From: Aculops lycopersici | Taxonomy: Eukaryota > Arthropoda > Arachnida > Trombidiformes > Eriophyidae | Length of the DNA: 64,000 bases | NCBI GenBank assembly: GCA_015350385.1 | Contig: WNKI01000002.1 | Location: forward strand, 8,880,321 to 8,944,320 | Reading direction: 5' to 3' | Shown here: positions 40,603 through 51,857 of the stretch, in pieces | Numbering within the stretch: position 1 is the first letter of the stretch | Layout: each line of letters begins with the position of its first letter | Made by a program: the position numbers and the translations under genes | The notes under the pieces: model-generated | Database searches by the model: none | Seen by the model: the letters and a program-made list of their open reading frames with translations, nothing else | What the model was told of the DNA's origin: nothing

Positions 40603-43600
40603 ATGTCGTGTCGGACTAATAGTCGTCGAGAGGCGACTGTTAGTCGACGTGGACTTGAACTATCCCTTGGACAAGAGCCTACAATTCAAGATGATAACCA
40701 GAACTGCGATTCCTCCAGCCAAATCCAAGTCGGCTCTGTTGAACCGTCGGGTGAGACAGAGGAGTTAGCCGTCAGATCACCAAAAGTAGACTCAAAACAG
40801 ATCAACCCGAGTACATTTGAGCAACAAGAAAAACTCCAAGGGGATAAAGAGGCGGAATCCAATCAATTACAGAATGGATCCACCATGGAGATGGAATATT
40901 TTAGTAAACCTCTTGGTCCAGATGATAACTGTGATCTCAATCCAGAATTTGCTGTTATTTGCTCGTTTATCGCGCATTTCAGCGACAAAACGGATCTCGA
41001 ACTCAATATCGAGGAGTTGAAATCAAGTCTTGAGGGTCAAGATCAACTGGACAACCGACTCGTTGACCTACATGTCAAGTTTTTGAAGAAACTTAGAAGA
41101 TATTTTGTTCGTGATCAATGGGAAAAGGCGCTTGTTAAATTTGCCTCAGAGTATTCTTATGAGGATGCCGATGAAATCGAACAACTTGGCTATCTCAAAT
41201 GTAGACCCTCCGTCAAAATGCAATTATTACGTCGTTTGCTGGACGCTCAATTTGAATGCGATCAAAAGTTCAAAGCTGCAATCAACGCCTGTGAAGCGGA
41301 TGAACTTAGACTCCAACCAATGGGTCGCGACATTAAAGGCAATACATACTGGCAGCGTACCGACTCAGAGGGTAACTTTAGAATTTTCCAAGAGCAACCC
41401 ATGGATTATAGATCTTGGAAGGCTATTTGCTCTAAGCCGGAAGAGTTGAAATACCTCATCGATGAATTGGAATCAAGTAAAAATGATAAGATTAAGGGAG
41501 ATCCCATGACAGAGCCTTATTATCCCTTGCCGGATATCTTTCCCGAACTATTCGCCATCGAAGAGAAAGCCCCGGAAATCGAGGATTATGAGGTTCCAGA
41601 AACTAAGAAGTCAACTAATGGCAGGTCGAAGAAAGGCCGAAAAGGTTCTCGTGGCAAGAAGAGTACCCATTTACCTTCTGTCAAAGAACAGACTGAAGAC
41701 AGTATTGTACAAGCTGATCCTCCAAGAGAGTCAACCGAAAGGGCTGTTATGAAGCAGGAACTCAAATGTACAAATTTCACCTCTCAAGAACTAGATGATA
41801 GTTCACACTACACTGCCTCTTCAACGATTGAATCTCAAGTTAGAAGTACGCTCGAAACTCTTATCAATCGTGTTGTATCTTCATTTGACTACGTCATGCG
41901 ACCACTATCCTTGAGCAACCCAGCGAAGGAGGTTAAGGAGGAAGCGAATCTAAACAATGATAAGATAGGACAAAAACTTGAAAAGAAGCCTAGAGCACGC
42001 CAGAGCAAGAAAGATAAGCCAAAAGAAGAGATCTTGCCGAGACGATCGAGTTCCAGAATTCAGATACTTCAACAGAAGAAAGAGGCTGAGGAAGAGGAGA
42101 GGGTTAAGAAAATGATTGAAAACTCAGCCAGTAAGTCGAAATTTGTTCCTGAACCAGACGAGGAGTCGAGAAGTCGAAGTGTGAGTTCAAAAAATGCTCG
42201 ACAAAAATCTGGATCACCAGATGAGGAACCAAAACCTGGTCGCCGGAAGAGGAAGGGAAGTAAGACTTGGTGTCGTGGTAAGAATAAGAAGAAACTCTCT
42301 TGGGATAAAGACGACTCTGATTTATCTAGTATATCATCTCTAACTGAATCCAATGACGAATCTTTCGTAGAAGAAATCGAAGAGCAATTTAAGCTCAATA
42401 ATACGAATTTAGATGATGAGTTTGCTTGCGAAGACGAAGATACTAATGTCGAACCAGTAATAGTTAAGAGAGCAAGAACAGCTCGTCAGAGCATTGCCAC
42501 AGAGGGTGTCGACGGTGATATTGCTAATAATTCCATATCAATAATTGAGGAGGATAAGCCCTGTGGACGTTGCGAAAAGTCCAATGATCCAGAAAACATC
42601 CTTCTTTGTGATATCTGCGACGATGGTTGGCATACATTCTGTTGTCTTCCCCCACTAATGATAGTTCCAGATGGTGATTGGTTTTGTCCACCCTGTGAAC
42701 ACAAAAATCTACTCGTGAAACTTAAAGAACTATTCGACTCCATAACCGAGTTGTTGGCTGAGAGAGAACGCGAACGTATCAAGCGCCAAAAATTAAGGCA
42801 AACTGCACCAAAGAGAGAACCCAAAGTCGTAACTGACGAACTCTTGACTGATAAGCGACAAAGAGATGTGCTTGGTCAATTAAACGACCCTATAGCTCTT
42901 CAAGAATTGGATGATGAATTAGAAGAGTCAGAGGACGAAGAATCTTCAAGTATTTATGACAGGAGGAGATCTAAGAATAGGAAAAAAGCTACCAACCGAA
43001 AGAAACCCGCGCGGCGAAGGGTACAAAATTTCATCGACGATGAAGAAGAGTTCCGTGTCAACTACAGGAAGAAGAATCGAAGAAGCTACTCCAAGATGAA
43101 TCGCGACTCCGATACTGAAGAATCCGAGAGCGAGGAAACCAACTCCGACCTCTCAGATGAAAGTGAGGAATTACAACCAAAGACTCGGAGGGCCCGTAAC
43201 TGTGTCAGCTATCGATTCCAAGAGTACGACGAGCTTATTGCATCAGCTATCCAAGCCGAATCTAACGGTGGCAAACATGAAGGAGAGATCGGATCGGACG
43301 AAGATAACCCGGAGCAAGCAGACGAGGCTGATGACGATGAAGACGAGGAGGGTTCACAGAAGAGTCATTATGGTCGGGGCAAAGACATGGCTACCATAGA
43401 GGCTCTCGCTTATCAACAAGAGAATGGCATAATTGATCAACCTCTTCCACCGCGTTTACTAGATGACAATGATTCAGATGCAGGTCCGAAAAAAAGGAAG
43501 AAGAGAGCAAGACGTCTCAACGATCTCGACGGAAGTGGCACAGAAGAGGCCGATTCCGACACTTCGTTTCAAGCTTCATCGGCCACTGAGCTGGATGAAG

Positions 43601-45378
43601 ATGAGGATGAAGACGAAGATGTTACGGAGGAAGATAGCGATGTTACTAGCATAGATGAGTTAATTGATATTAGAGAATCCAGAAGAGGAAAAAAGAGAAG
43701 TAAGAATGAGAAACGGAAAAAGAAGAGACGTCGCTCTAGTTATGAGAGCGACGAGAGCGACTTCGAACCACGTACCTCTCGACGAGCTGCAACTAAACAA
43801 GTCAGTTACAAGGAGAGTTCAGATGAAGATGATGGTTTTGTTTCTGTCGAAAAAACCAAGAAAGTTAAGAGGAAAAATGTTCTCGACTCGGAAACTGACG
43901 AGAGTAACGCATCTTGGAAGAGTCAACCTAAGTTGGCAATCGATGACGATGTCGACGATCGAACCCAATCACCTACCGAGTCAATTGGTAAGGTAAGTGA
44001 GGTGGAATCCAACGATGTACCATCGAGTATCAGGTACGTAGGAGCACCCAAGCCAAATGATGAACCTACACCAGAAACATCAAGTGAAGTTGAAATTAAG
44101 AAGCCAGCCAAGGTGAAGAGAACATCCACAGGTCCAAAGAGGTCCAAGAAGATGGCTATTGATGAGACAACGGTCACACCAGTACAACTAGAACTAGACC
44201 AGCAACAACAGAAGCCACCATCACCTGCCGGTATTCGACAATTGCAACATGGTTCTTCAACAATCACAGTCATTCCACCCGACGTGCGCGACCCGATGGA
44301 AGAGTTGAATCAATACTGTAAGGCTAGCTCAAATAATCCAACTACCATGTTTAGCTCCTACAATGAAACTCTGTCCAGATCTCGCCCTTCGGGCTCACCA
44401 CCTCCACCAGCCTTTTATCCCGAAGATGAGCCGAAGCCAGTGTCTTCGAATGGTCAACCAAAGAAGTCTAAGAAAACCAAGCGACCATCGAAGGCTAAAA
44501 CGCCCCCCTCTAGACTTGAGGAATCTAAACCATCAATTCGCCAAGACAAGCAACCTGAGCTCCCTGCAACAACCATATCGCCCTCAGGTCCATCGTTGGC
44601 TGGTCAAGCTCCTCAAAGATTTGATCAGGCTCTTCCATCGCGACAGACTCGTCCGCTTGTTCCAATGCCGCCAAGTTATGGCCCCCATGCCTCTAGAAAT
44701 ATTCAACAACCAAGGATCTACTCCATTCAAGGAGCACCACCCATACCTGGAACTTACATCCGAGGACCTCTTCCGAATAAATACTCTCTACCACCTCAAA
44801 CAGCCCAAACTCAGATGCACAATCCTCAACTCATGGCTGGTGGTAGACCCGGTGGTGCACCAACCCAATCAGCCAATCAGATACACCAAATATACTCATC
44901 ATCTCAGTCACCCTACGGACCACTACCACCGATGCAACAGTCACCAAGATCAACCATACCCCTAGGGCCCTATCCAGGCGCACCACCGCCACCAATGTGG
45001 AGCAATGTCCCTATTTCCGGCCCGCCTGGATCCCTGCCACAAGCTCCCATGCAGCCCATGTTCTATTCAGCGCCCGGGAGTGGCGGCCCACTACCACCAC
45101 CGCCACCAGGAATGCCAAACGCAAACTTTTCAATCCACCAATTGCTCGGGAGCCCGTACCACCCGATTACGGCAATGCCCCGTCCACCATCCGGTGGTCC
45201 CATATTGAACCCGTACGCTCATCCGTCAATGGGTGCTATTTTAGGACCTTCTGGTCAGATGGGAAGTCAACAATCGGCTGGTTTAAGCCAGAGCTCAGCG
45301 GATAGTTCTACAAGTGGCAACGACAAGGACACCATTATGGGAATGTCGGATGTGATATCATTTATTGGCGATACATGA
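40603..45378 (+). CDS. RSF1: Remodeling and spacing factor 1 (chromatin remodeller subunit)
   Basis: A 1591-aa single-exon nuclear protein. RSF1 pairs with the ISWI ATPase SNF2H to space nucleosomes. Seen: a DDT/WHIM-like N-terminal region (about 110-285; NPEFAVICSFIAHF, LDAQFECDQKFKAAINACEA, GRDIKGNTYWQRTDSEGNFR), a basic linker, a PHD finger (about 650-702) with complete Cys4-His-Cys3 (CGRCEKSN, LLCDICDDGWHTFCC, WFCPPCE), then long acidic and Lys/Arg-rich tracts and a Pro/Gln-rich C-terminus (from about 1340). Human RSF1 is 1441 aa with the same order. ATG at 40603. AATAAA at 45391. Confidence 0.93.
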   Translation: MSCRTNSRREATVSRRGLELSLGQEPTIQDDNQNCDSSSQIQVGSVEPSGETEELAVRSPKVDSKQINPSTFEQQEKLQGDKEAESNQLQNGSTMEMEYFSKPLGPDDNCDLNPEFAVICSFIAHFSDKTDLELNIEELKSSLEGQDQLDNRLVDLHVKFLKKLRRYFVRDQWEKALVKFASEYSYEDADEIEQLGYLKCRPSVKMQLLRRLLDAQFECDQKFKAAINACEADELRLQPMGRDIKGNTYWQRTDSEGNFRIFQEQPMDYRSWKAICSKPEELKYLIDELESSKNDKIKGDPMTEPYYPLPDIFPELFAIEEKAPEIEDYEVPETKKSTNGRSKKGRKGSRGKKSTHLPSVKEQTEDSIVQADPPRESTERAVMKQELKCTNFTSQELDDSSHYTASSTIESQVRSTLETLINRVVSSFDYVMRPLSLSNPAKEVKEEANLNNDKIGQKLEKKPRARQSKKDKPKEEILPRRSSSRIQILQQKKEAEEEERVKKMIENSASKSKFVPEPDEESRSRSVSSKNARQKSGSPDEEPKPGRRKRKGSKTWCRGKNKKKLSWDKDDSDLSSISSLTESNDESFVEEIEEQFKLNNTNLDDEFACEDEDTNVEPVIVKRARTARQSIATEGVDGDIANNSISIIEEDKPCGRCEKSNDPENILLCDICDDGWHTFCCLPPLMIVPDGDWFCPPCEHKNLLVKLKELFDSITELLAERERERIKRQKLRQTAPKREPKVVTDELLTDKRQRDVLGQLNDPIALQELDDELEESEDEESSSIYDRRRSKNRKKATNRKKPARRRVQNFIDDEEEFRVNYRKKNRRSYSKMNRDSDTEESESEETNSDLSDESEELQPKTRRARNCVSYRFQEYDELIASAIQAESNGGKHEGEIGSDEDNPEQADEADDDEDEEGSQKSHYGRGKDMATIEALAYQQENGIIDQPLPPRLLDDNDSDAGPKKRKKRARRLNDLDGSGTEEADSDTSFQASSATELDEDEDEDEDVTEEDSDVTSIDELIDIRESRRGKKRSKNEKRKKKRRRSSYESDESDFEPRTSRRAATKQVSYKESSDEDDGFVSVEKTKKVKRKNVLDSETDESNASWKSQPKLAIDDDVDDRTQSPTESIGKVSEVESNDVPSSIRYVGAPKPNDEPTPETSSEVEIKKPAKVKRTSTGPKRSKKMAIDETTVTPVQLELDQQQQKPPSPAGIRQLQHGSSTITVIPPDVRDPMEELNQYCKASSNNPTTMFSSYNETLSRSRPSGSPPPPAFYPEDEPKPVSSNGQPKKSKKTKRPSKAKTPPSRLEESKPSIRQDKQPELPATTISPSGPSLAGQAPQRFDQALPSRQTRPLVPMPPSYGPHASRNIQQPRIYSIQGAPPIPGTYIRGPLPNKYSLPPQTAQTQMHNPQLMAGGRPGGAPTQSANQIHQIYSSSQSPYGPLPPMQQSPRSTIPLGPYPGAPPPPMWSNVPISGPPGSLPQAPMQPMFYSAPGSGGPLPPPPPGMPNANFSIHQLLGSPYHPITAMPRPPSGGPILNPYAHPSMGAILGPSGQMGSQQSAGLSQSSADSSTSGNDKDTIMGMSDVISFIGDT

Positions 45379-48369
45379 ACGCAAACCATCAATAAACGAA
45401 CAAAACTCGGGCTTGCCCGGCGAGCTTCTCGCCCATCCATTAAATTCTAAAGAGACTGGTAACTAGGGGGGGGGGAGAGAGAGACAAGGACGATGATCGG
45501 ATCTTTGATTTCATTGAACTAGCTACATTCGATTCTCTGTTCATCTTTTGTCCCAACCTCTTGGTCCCTGACCTTTGAGTTTTTCTGGTTTGTTGCCTTG
45601 GCACTGAACACGTCATATGTCGTCGTCGTCATCGTCAACAACAACAACAACAAACTGGTAGTCTCATGCTCAAGTTCATGGCAAGAGCTTTGATCATGGA
45701 TACAAACTAGCATTAAAAATTGAACGAAATATGTAGTTGGAATAACTTGTGTTTCAAATGCTCGTATAATAGTGTCTAACAAGAAGAAATGGACGACAAC
45801 GATAACGCTACTCTCACTGACTGGTTTCTCTTAAGTAATTATAACCTGGTCAACTTGAGATAGCTATAACTAACGCAATGCTAGTGGATTCAACTCTCAC
45901 CTGTTCACTTTGATGCAATTCAACTCCTTACATACTCTAATTCGACTAGCTTAGTGACTTGGCCACCATTATTATTGCTCAATTTATGAGCATATTTTGT
46001 TCTTCTATTCGATAAAAGCATCACCAAATCCATCTCTCCATTGACCCGGCAGTTGACTGTACATTATTTCCATAAAACGTTGCTAACAACTAGTTGATTT
46101 ACAATTCCGATTCAATGATCCGTCAGCTCAACATGCTTTCGACGCGCTTCGAAAAATCTGCTATTCAGTCAGCTCCTATCGAAAGATTTTCTGTTGAGCT
46201 TGTATATTCTACAAACTGATAACCTGAAGTGCGACTGATGATGAGCCGGTTCCGCCGCCACCACAGCCTGTGGTCATGCAACTTGTTTGTCAGTCTTGAC
46301 TGGACCAGACCTTAGCGCATCGATAGACAAAAGGTGATATGCAGTGATATCTTCAGGGTCGTTTAATTAAAAGTTTCAACTTTCTTGGCATTCCTTGCCA
46401 ACCCACCATCTCATCATCCTCAAGAGGCGGTCGCGGCAATTATCCGATCGAGGTTTAGATGCAGGATTGCGATATGCAACAAGTTGGTTGCTTGGTTGTC
46501 GCAGAGCTTCACATTCTTAGTCTGACTAGTCGGTTCGTGATATTGTATCCTTGCTTACACACCATACGTACCGCTCGGCTAGACTGCTAGTGGGTCTGCT
46601 CATATTGTTAGATTAACAATGAGTCATTGATGGCGAGCCAGAGATGATTTTGTTACAAATGTCTACTCGAATATCAAACCAGCGATCAAGGTATAAGCAG
46701 GAGTTAACTTGTTAAGTGGCCAGCCTCGCGAGCGAGTGGACGAACTAAAGTTAAATGATTGTTAACCGAACAAGCTGTTCGAATCAGCATCTCGGTCACG
46801 AGAGATTAACATCTCCTTTGGACCAACGAGTTACCTTTGAATTGTGTGATTTACAGCTAGCCAACCAATAATGAAATCTTCTCGCTCGCTCACCCGCTTC
46901 TGCAACAACCACCTTGAGCTACAACTCTAACATTGACTAATAAAACTCGCCAATGTTTATTGACCTCGCCAGCGAACAGTGTGGTGGTTGACCGGTATCA
47001 TCGTTTGAAGTGTACATTGATGACAGTTTAAGGTGAATCGTTCATGCGCCAAGCTCAACTGGAATGGTGGGCGTGAATCAACGAGTGGTCGCTCGCTTTA
47101 CACTGTCGTCGAATCGCATTAATAATCAATATTGGTGTTCGATGAAGAGTGAGCTGGTCAAATAGATTATTGAATAGATATGTCCTATTAGCTGCTCGCA
47201 TCTCCTTTCACTTGAGCTTCTAGCAACCAACTCACTTTACCTGACGCTCGCCTTACCTACCTGACGCCACTGCTACTGCTCGTTTGCTTGCCTGTTCCTT
47301 CTTGCTCGTTGACCACTCTCGCTCTCACTCCCTCAAACTCGCTCACTTCTAATTAGTAAACTGAAACGACCTAGTGGTTTTGCTGATATTGTGCTCTACC
47401 ACTACTGCTCCGATACGCTTAAAAGCAAAGTGGTTGGACGGGCGCGTGAATCGAGGGGAGTCAGCAAGCCGAAAAGGGGGAGGGTAAATATTCATGACAG
47501 TTCAACGACAGGTGGTGTCTTCTCGGCGAAACGGGGATAGAAACGAACGAGTGGACGAGCGAACGAACGAATAAAGAGAAGTTGGAAAGATGGTATTGAT
47601 TATAGAAACGTAATCTGGAAGGCTCCTGCTAGGTTAGGAGAATCCAAGAGCAGTTACAGCTAACTGTTACCTGGCTGCTATCTTGAGCCACCATCTTGTC
47701 CGGTCGGTGGTTGTGGTTCTGGTTAACTTGTGGCTGGCCGACGTTTTAAGGAGCAAATTCTCGGTTAGTTGGGCAAACATTGTACTTAACTAGTAGCTAA
47801 AAACCAAACCCAACTGAAAACATCGCAATTGCACGAGTCGCAGTTTAACTTGCGAACCGGCGGAATGGTAGCGCCAGCAGTAGCGGTCATTGCTCGTGCT
47901 CCTCACAGGTGGTTGCCGTTGTTGTTGCTTGTCGACTTGTTGCTGCTTACCCAAGTGACCACTGTGTTTGAAGATGATTGCGAGCAAAAGTCGCAGCCAA
48001 AAGTTGCCTTGAAACGCCAGTGATGATGATGATACTGCTAGTGGAACAAGTGACAGCTTTCCACCATCAGCTAGCCAGACTAGGTGGCGAGTACTGACAC
48101 TGACTGGTCAATCGGCTAAATATTTGTATGTGTGTATGCGCTAGATGGTTTCTTCGTTCGTCGGTTGCCTGCTTTCTTGTCCGCTAAGCTCGCGCCACTC
48201 TCACCACACCCCACGTTTCGTGACTGCCACTTGTTAGAATGTTCTCGCTGCTCATCCTCTGACAAGCTTGTGGTAGCCTAACTCTCAGGTATGGTCAACT
48301 TAACTAAACGATTATCACTAAACCATAGCAACGAAACGACCGTTTTGTTACCCATCCGACGGCGACGAG
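45379..48369. other. Long intergenic, no gene seen
   Basis: About 3 kb. Just after RSF1 there is AATAAA (45391) and a G9-(GA)n run (about 45467-45484). The remainder is stop-rich with many short CT-rich stretches (for example 47.2-47.35 kb) and may be regulatory. A 52-aa frame with a hydrophobic N-terminus at 47865-48023 is too weak to call. Confidence 0.5.
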
Positions 48370-48377
48370 TATAAAAG
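48370..48377 (+). promoter_or_regulatory. TATA box of the secreted peptide gene
   Basis: TATAAAAG, the cleanest TATA box in the window, 158 nt upstream of the peptide ATG. A start site is expected about 30 nt downstream, near 48400. TATA promoters fit a regulated, tissue-restricted gene. Confidence 0.65.
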
Positions 48378-48527
48378 CAACACCAGGGTTTCAAAATTTA
48401 GATTATTGTCAACAAACACTTCAAACAGTTTAGACCTTCAGGTGGTAGACAGTTGAGTAAGTCAATCTATAATTCACTCCAACTTAATTTTAAACTTAAT
48501 ACCAAAACACCAAACAACAAATTCAAA

Positions 48528-48931
48528 ATGAAATACTTCAGAGTTTTTGCCATCTTTGCCATCGTCGCTATCGTTATGGCCGCCTTTGTGCCAAACGGAG
48601 CTGAGGCCGGAGCAAAGAAGAAGATCCTCAAGAAGGCCGCCATGGCTGCATTGTTGCTCAAGGGAGGCAAGAAGATCTTACTCCCACTGCCAATACCAAT
48701 CCCACTACCGTAAGTAATCATTCTGTTATACGTTGATCAATGCGGAAACGGGTAGATAAACAACGGCGAGCTCGCCGAGGACACGTCGGGTAACTTCCGC
48801 TAAAATCGAAGAAAAACTTTATGCCAACAAAAACTAACATTAAAATCTAAATTTCCTTCTCGTTAAAAAACAGAATCTTGAAACAGACTCAACCAGTCTA
48901 CTACCAGCAACACTCCTACAACTCATACTAG
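48528..48931 (+). CDS. Two-exon secreted cationic peptide
   Basis: Exons 48528-48709 and 48874-48931 (donor CC|GTAAGT, acceptor AACAG, phase 2) give 79 aa. Without splicing the frame stops inside the donor site. Seen: a signal peptide (1 to about 27; FRVFAIFAIVAIVMAAFV, ending GAEA), a strongly cationic amphipathic segment (GAKKKILKKAAMAALLLKGG, then KK, with no acidic residue), a proline/aliphatic stretch (LLPLPIPIPLPI) and a Tyr/Gln/Ser tail (QPVYYQQHSYNSY). This could be an antimicrobial-type peptide or a small cuticle/eggshell protein; the sequence alone does not decide. It is TATA-driven and ends with AATAAA-like sequence near 49080. Confidence 0.75.
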
Positions 48932-49649
48932 ATTAACCACTGACAAACAACATCGAAGGCAATCTGGATTGAGCCCTTTAAAAGTCTCGCTCCATGAAAA
49001 GAACACATCCTCTTCTTAGCCAACATGTGGTTTCCTAAATTATATAACATATATATATATACCCTCAAGTCAATATATAATAATAAAACTTTAACTTATT
49101 AACTAAATTAGAATCTCATCATTATCATGATCATTGCGTATATGTTTTGGTCTAGTTTAAAAGCAATCTTTCTGTATTATCTTGCAAACCACAGCAACTA
49201 ACCTATCCAAATTTTGGACAGGTGATGAATGGTTAACTAGCGTGCTGCTCGCCTTTAAGCAAATTTCCTCTTTGAAAGTGACATCATTAGGTCCTGACCA
49301 AACCGGGCCTAATTTTGACAAGCATCATAGTTAATTCATGTAATTATATATTGTATCAATCCACATTTACTCTCATTCACATTCTATACTCAAACCTAAG
49401 TCCAAGATCTGGCCTATCAAGTCACTAAATCACAGGCGATGGTTATGCTACGGTATTTGTTCTATACAATGAACGATCAAGTAGTAGTAGTCGTAGTACT
49501 AGTAACTAGTGGCTCAGGTGGAAGTTTCAAATCGCGTTTTCCATTTTACTCAAATCATATCAAATTATATAATTCTTTTAGATTTCATCGGCTTCAATAT
49601 ATTCAACTTTAACTTCATCATCATCAATGCTAGATCATAATCATGATTA
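48932..49649. other. Convergent 3' region
   Basis: 3' UTRs of the peptide gene (+) and CNOT4 (-). AT-rich, with a TATATATA run near 49050 and AATAAA near 49080. No gene seen. Confidence 0.5.
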
Positions 49650-50044
49650 TCATCTGGTATTCTCGAAACCAAATGCACCCGATCGATCCAAGAAATTATT
49701 CCAAGAGTTTAAATTCTGCCATGCAACCGCCTGCTGCTGTTGGGTTGGTGATGTGTTTAAGGTTCCAGCGAGATTGGGTATAGTCTGGGGATGATGTCCA
49801 TTTAGAGCATTATTACCTAACAATCCATTCGTTGCTGCTTGTGTAAGGTGATTAAGCCTATTATGTTGTTGGAATAGAACATTCGTCAATGCTTGATTAG
49901 TATTCATTTGTTGAATATAATTTTGCAATTGCAATTGTTTAGCTTGCTGAATTTGTTGGTCAATTAGATCTCTAAGACCGCTTGTTGACACCGAAATTGG
50001 ATCAAAATCTAGGCCGTCATCCTCAGAATCCGTATCAACACTAA

Positions 50045-50078
<34 letters not shown>

Positions 50079-51857
50079 TGGTAGTGGCGGCGACGGCGAT
50101 GGTGGTGCTTGTTGTTGCTGCAAAAGTTGTCGCTGTTGTTGGAGCTCCTGGTGTTGTAGTTGCTGCTGTTGTTGTTGCAGTTGGAGTTGATGATGTAACT
50201 GTTGTTGCAATTGGTGCTGCTGGGCTTGTGATTGTAATTGTTGTTGTTGGGGAAGTTGATGTGATGATTGTAATGGTGGCGTTGGTTGTTGTTGTGGCGA
50301 TTGTTGCAATTGTATTTGCGATTGAAATAGTGTTGGTTGTGGTGTTACAGTTGTAGTTGCTGCTGTTGATATTGATGTTGGTGCAAGTGGTAGTTGCTGG
50401 TGCTGTTGTTGTGACTGTGATAACTGTCGAGAGTGCGAAGTAGGCGGTTGTTGTTGTTGCTGGTTATTATGATGTCCTGTCGAGTCATACTCGCGAGCGT
50501 TCATTTTAGCCAGGTAAGAGTCCATAAGTTTTTTTTCATATTCAACATGCTTTCCAGCTTGCATTTGCTCCTTTGTGAATGACGCCTCAGCCTCAGCAAT
50601 CTCATGAAGATACATGCACTCGCCAACCTTGGGGCATTGCTGAGAACGTAGAAAGTGATTACAATACTTAGTTGTCCCAAGAGATGCTTTCAACCTATTT
50701 GGTGTCACCGGAACTGACATTGCATTTATAAAGGAGCTTGTATTGTTCAAACTCGCAATCGTTGTTGGTATGACTGATGTTGTTGTGGCTGTTGATGTTC
50801 CATTTAAGTTTGTGTTGCTGTTGTTATTATTTGTAATAGTATTATTATTATTATTTGTAACAACAACCAAACCACTAGTTCCATTAACAGTTGTAGTCAA
50901 AGTGCCATTTGTCATCATCGTTGTTGTTGTTGTTAACGTTGGCGCTGTGGTTCCATTTGTTAACTGGGTTTGTAGTTGCAATTGTTGAACAGCCGATTCA
51001 TGGGCGGCCGAGGCGTTTAGAGTTCTGATTGCTCTAATGGCTTCCTCTGGTTTTGAATAGGTGATATAAGCAGTACTCTTATTATGTACGAATTTGATTA
51101 TTTTTCCGAAATGCGCAAATTCTTTCTTGAGATCCTCTTGGGTTAATCTAGATGATAAGCCAATAACAAAAACCAAGTTTTTTTGCACTACCCTCAATGT
51201 TGCAAGGTCTTGTGGTTTGAAGACTTGATCCTTGTTGGACCTACGTTCTTTATTGCGTCGTTTTTGCTTCTTTGCCTCCTCAGCTGATATTTCGGGATTG
51301 AAGCTGACAGGTATGTCAGGGAAAGCTTGTCGACAGGCAGGACAGAGTCCGTTTTCATCTGTTCGCAATCGATGCCAACAAAACCTGCAAATTTGATATC
51401 CACAGGAGCATGGAAAGAAACCAAGATCGTCCCAATCGAGCGCCTCCATGCAAAGAGGACACTGTTGGTATATATAGTTATCAATTGATATTCAAAGTAT
51501 GTTAGAGATGATTGTTGTGATTGAGAGGGAGAGAGATGGTTGATGGTTAGCATTAGCGTTCTATTGGCGAGAATTTTTTAGTTGGAGAAAATTTCGAGCA
51601 TGATGAAAGAAGAAAGCGAGTGTGGGATAGCTCGAGGTGCGAGCATTTCATAGGCTTCATCAAGCAACCCTTTGTCTCCTTGGATCTAGTCTCTGGTCAA
51701 ATTAAGTTGTTAAAATCCTTATCTTTCTAATACTACAGGTTGCGATCTAAGTAGTCATGATCACGATAGACTTCTCCGTCTCCTGTCGATTACAACAACA
51801 AGAATCGATAGGCTGACGCAAATCACTTACCTCTTTCTCCGACTCTGAGACACTCAT
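49650..51857 (-). CDS. CNOT4: CCR4-NOT E3 ubiquitin ligase subunit CNOT4
   Basis: Two coding exons, 51831-51857 (nine codons, MSVSESEKE) and 49650-51461, phase 0 with GTAAGT donor and AACAG acceptor, giving 612 aa. CNOT4/Not4 ubiquitinates stalled-ribosome and other targets. Seen: a C4C4-type RING (about 10-55; exon 2 opens with CPLCMEALDWDD, then PCSCGYQICRFCWHRLR and GLCPACR), a charged linker helix, an RRM (about 104-161; NLVFVIGLSS, STAYITYS), a C3H1 zinc finger (about 277-300; YCNHFLRSQQCPKVGECMYL with His), then a long polyGln/Asn/Thr C-terminus. Starting at the ATG at 51449 instead would lose the first zinc-binding CxxC, so the upstream exon is needed. Confidence 0.95.

Noticed and set aside
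47865..48023. 52-aa frame with a hydrophobic, Leu-rich N-terminus
   Set aside because: Could be a secreted peptide, but there is no promoter, conserved motif or clear splice partner; the signal-like run is short and Leu-only.
50078..50988. Val/Ala-rich plus-strand frames within CNOT4
   Set aside because: Antisense shadows of CNOT4 Gln/Asn/Thr repeats.
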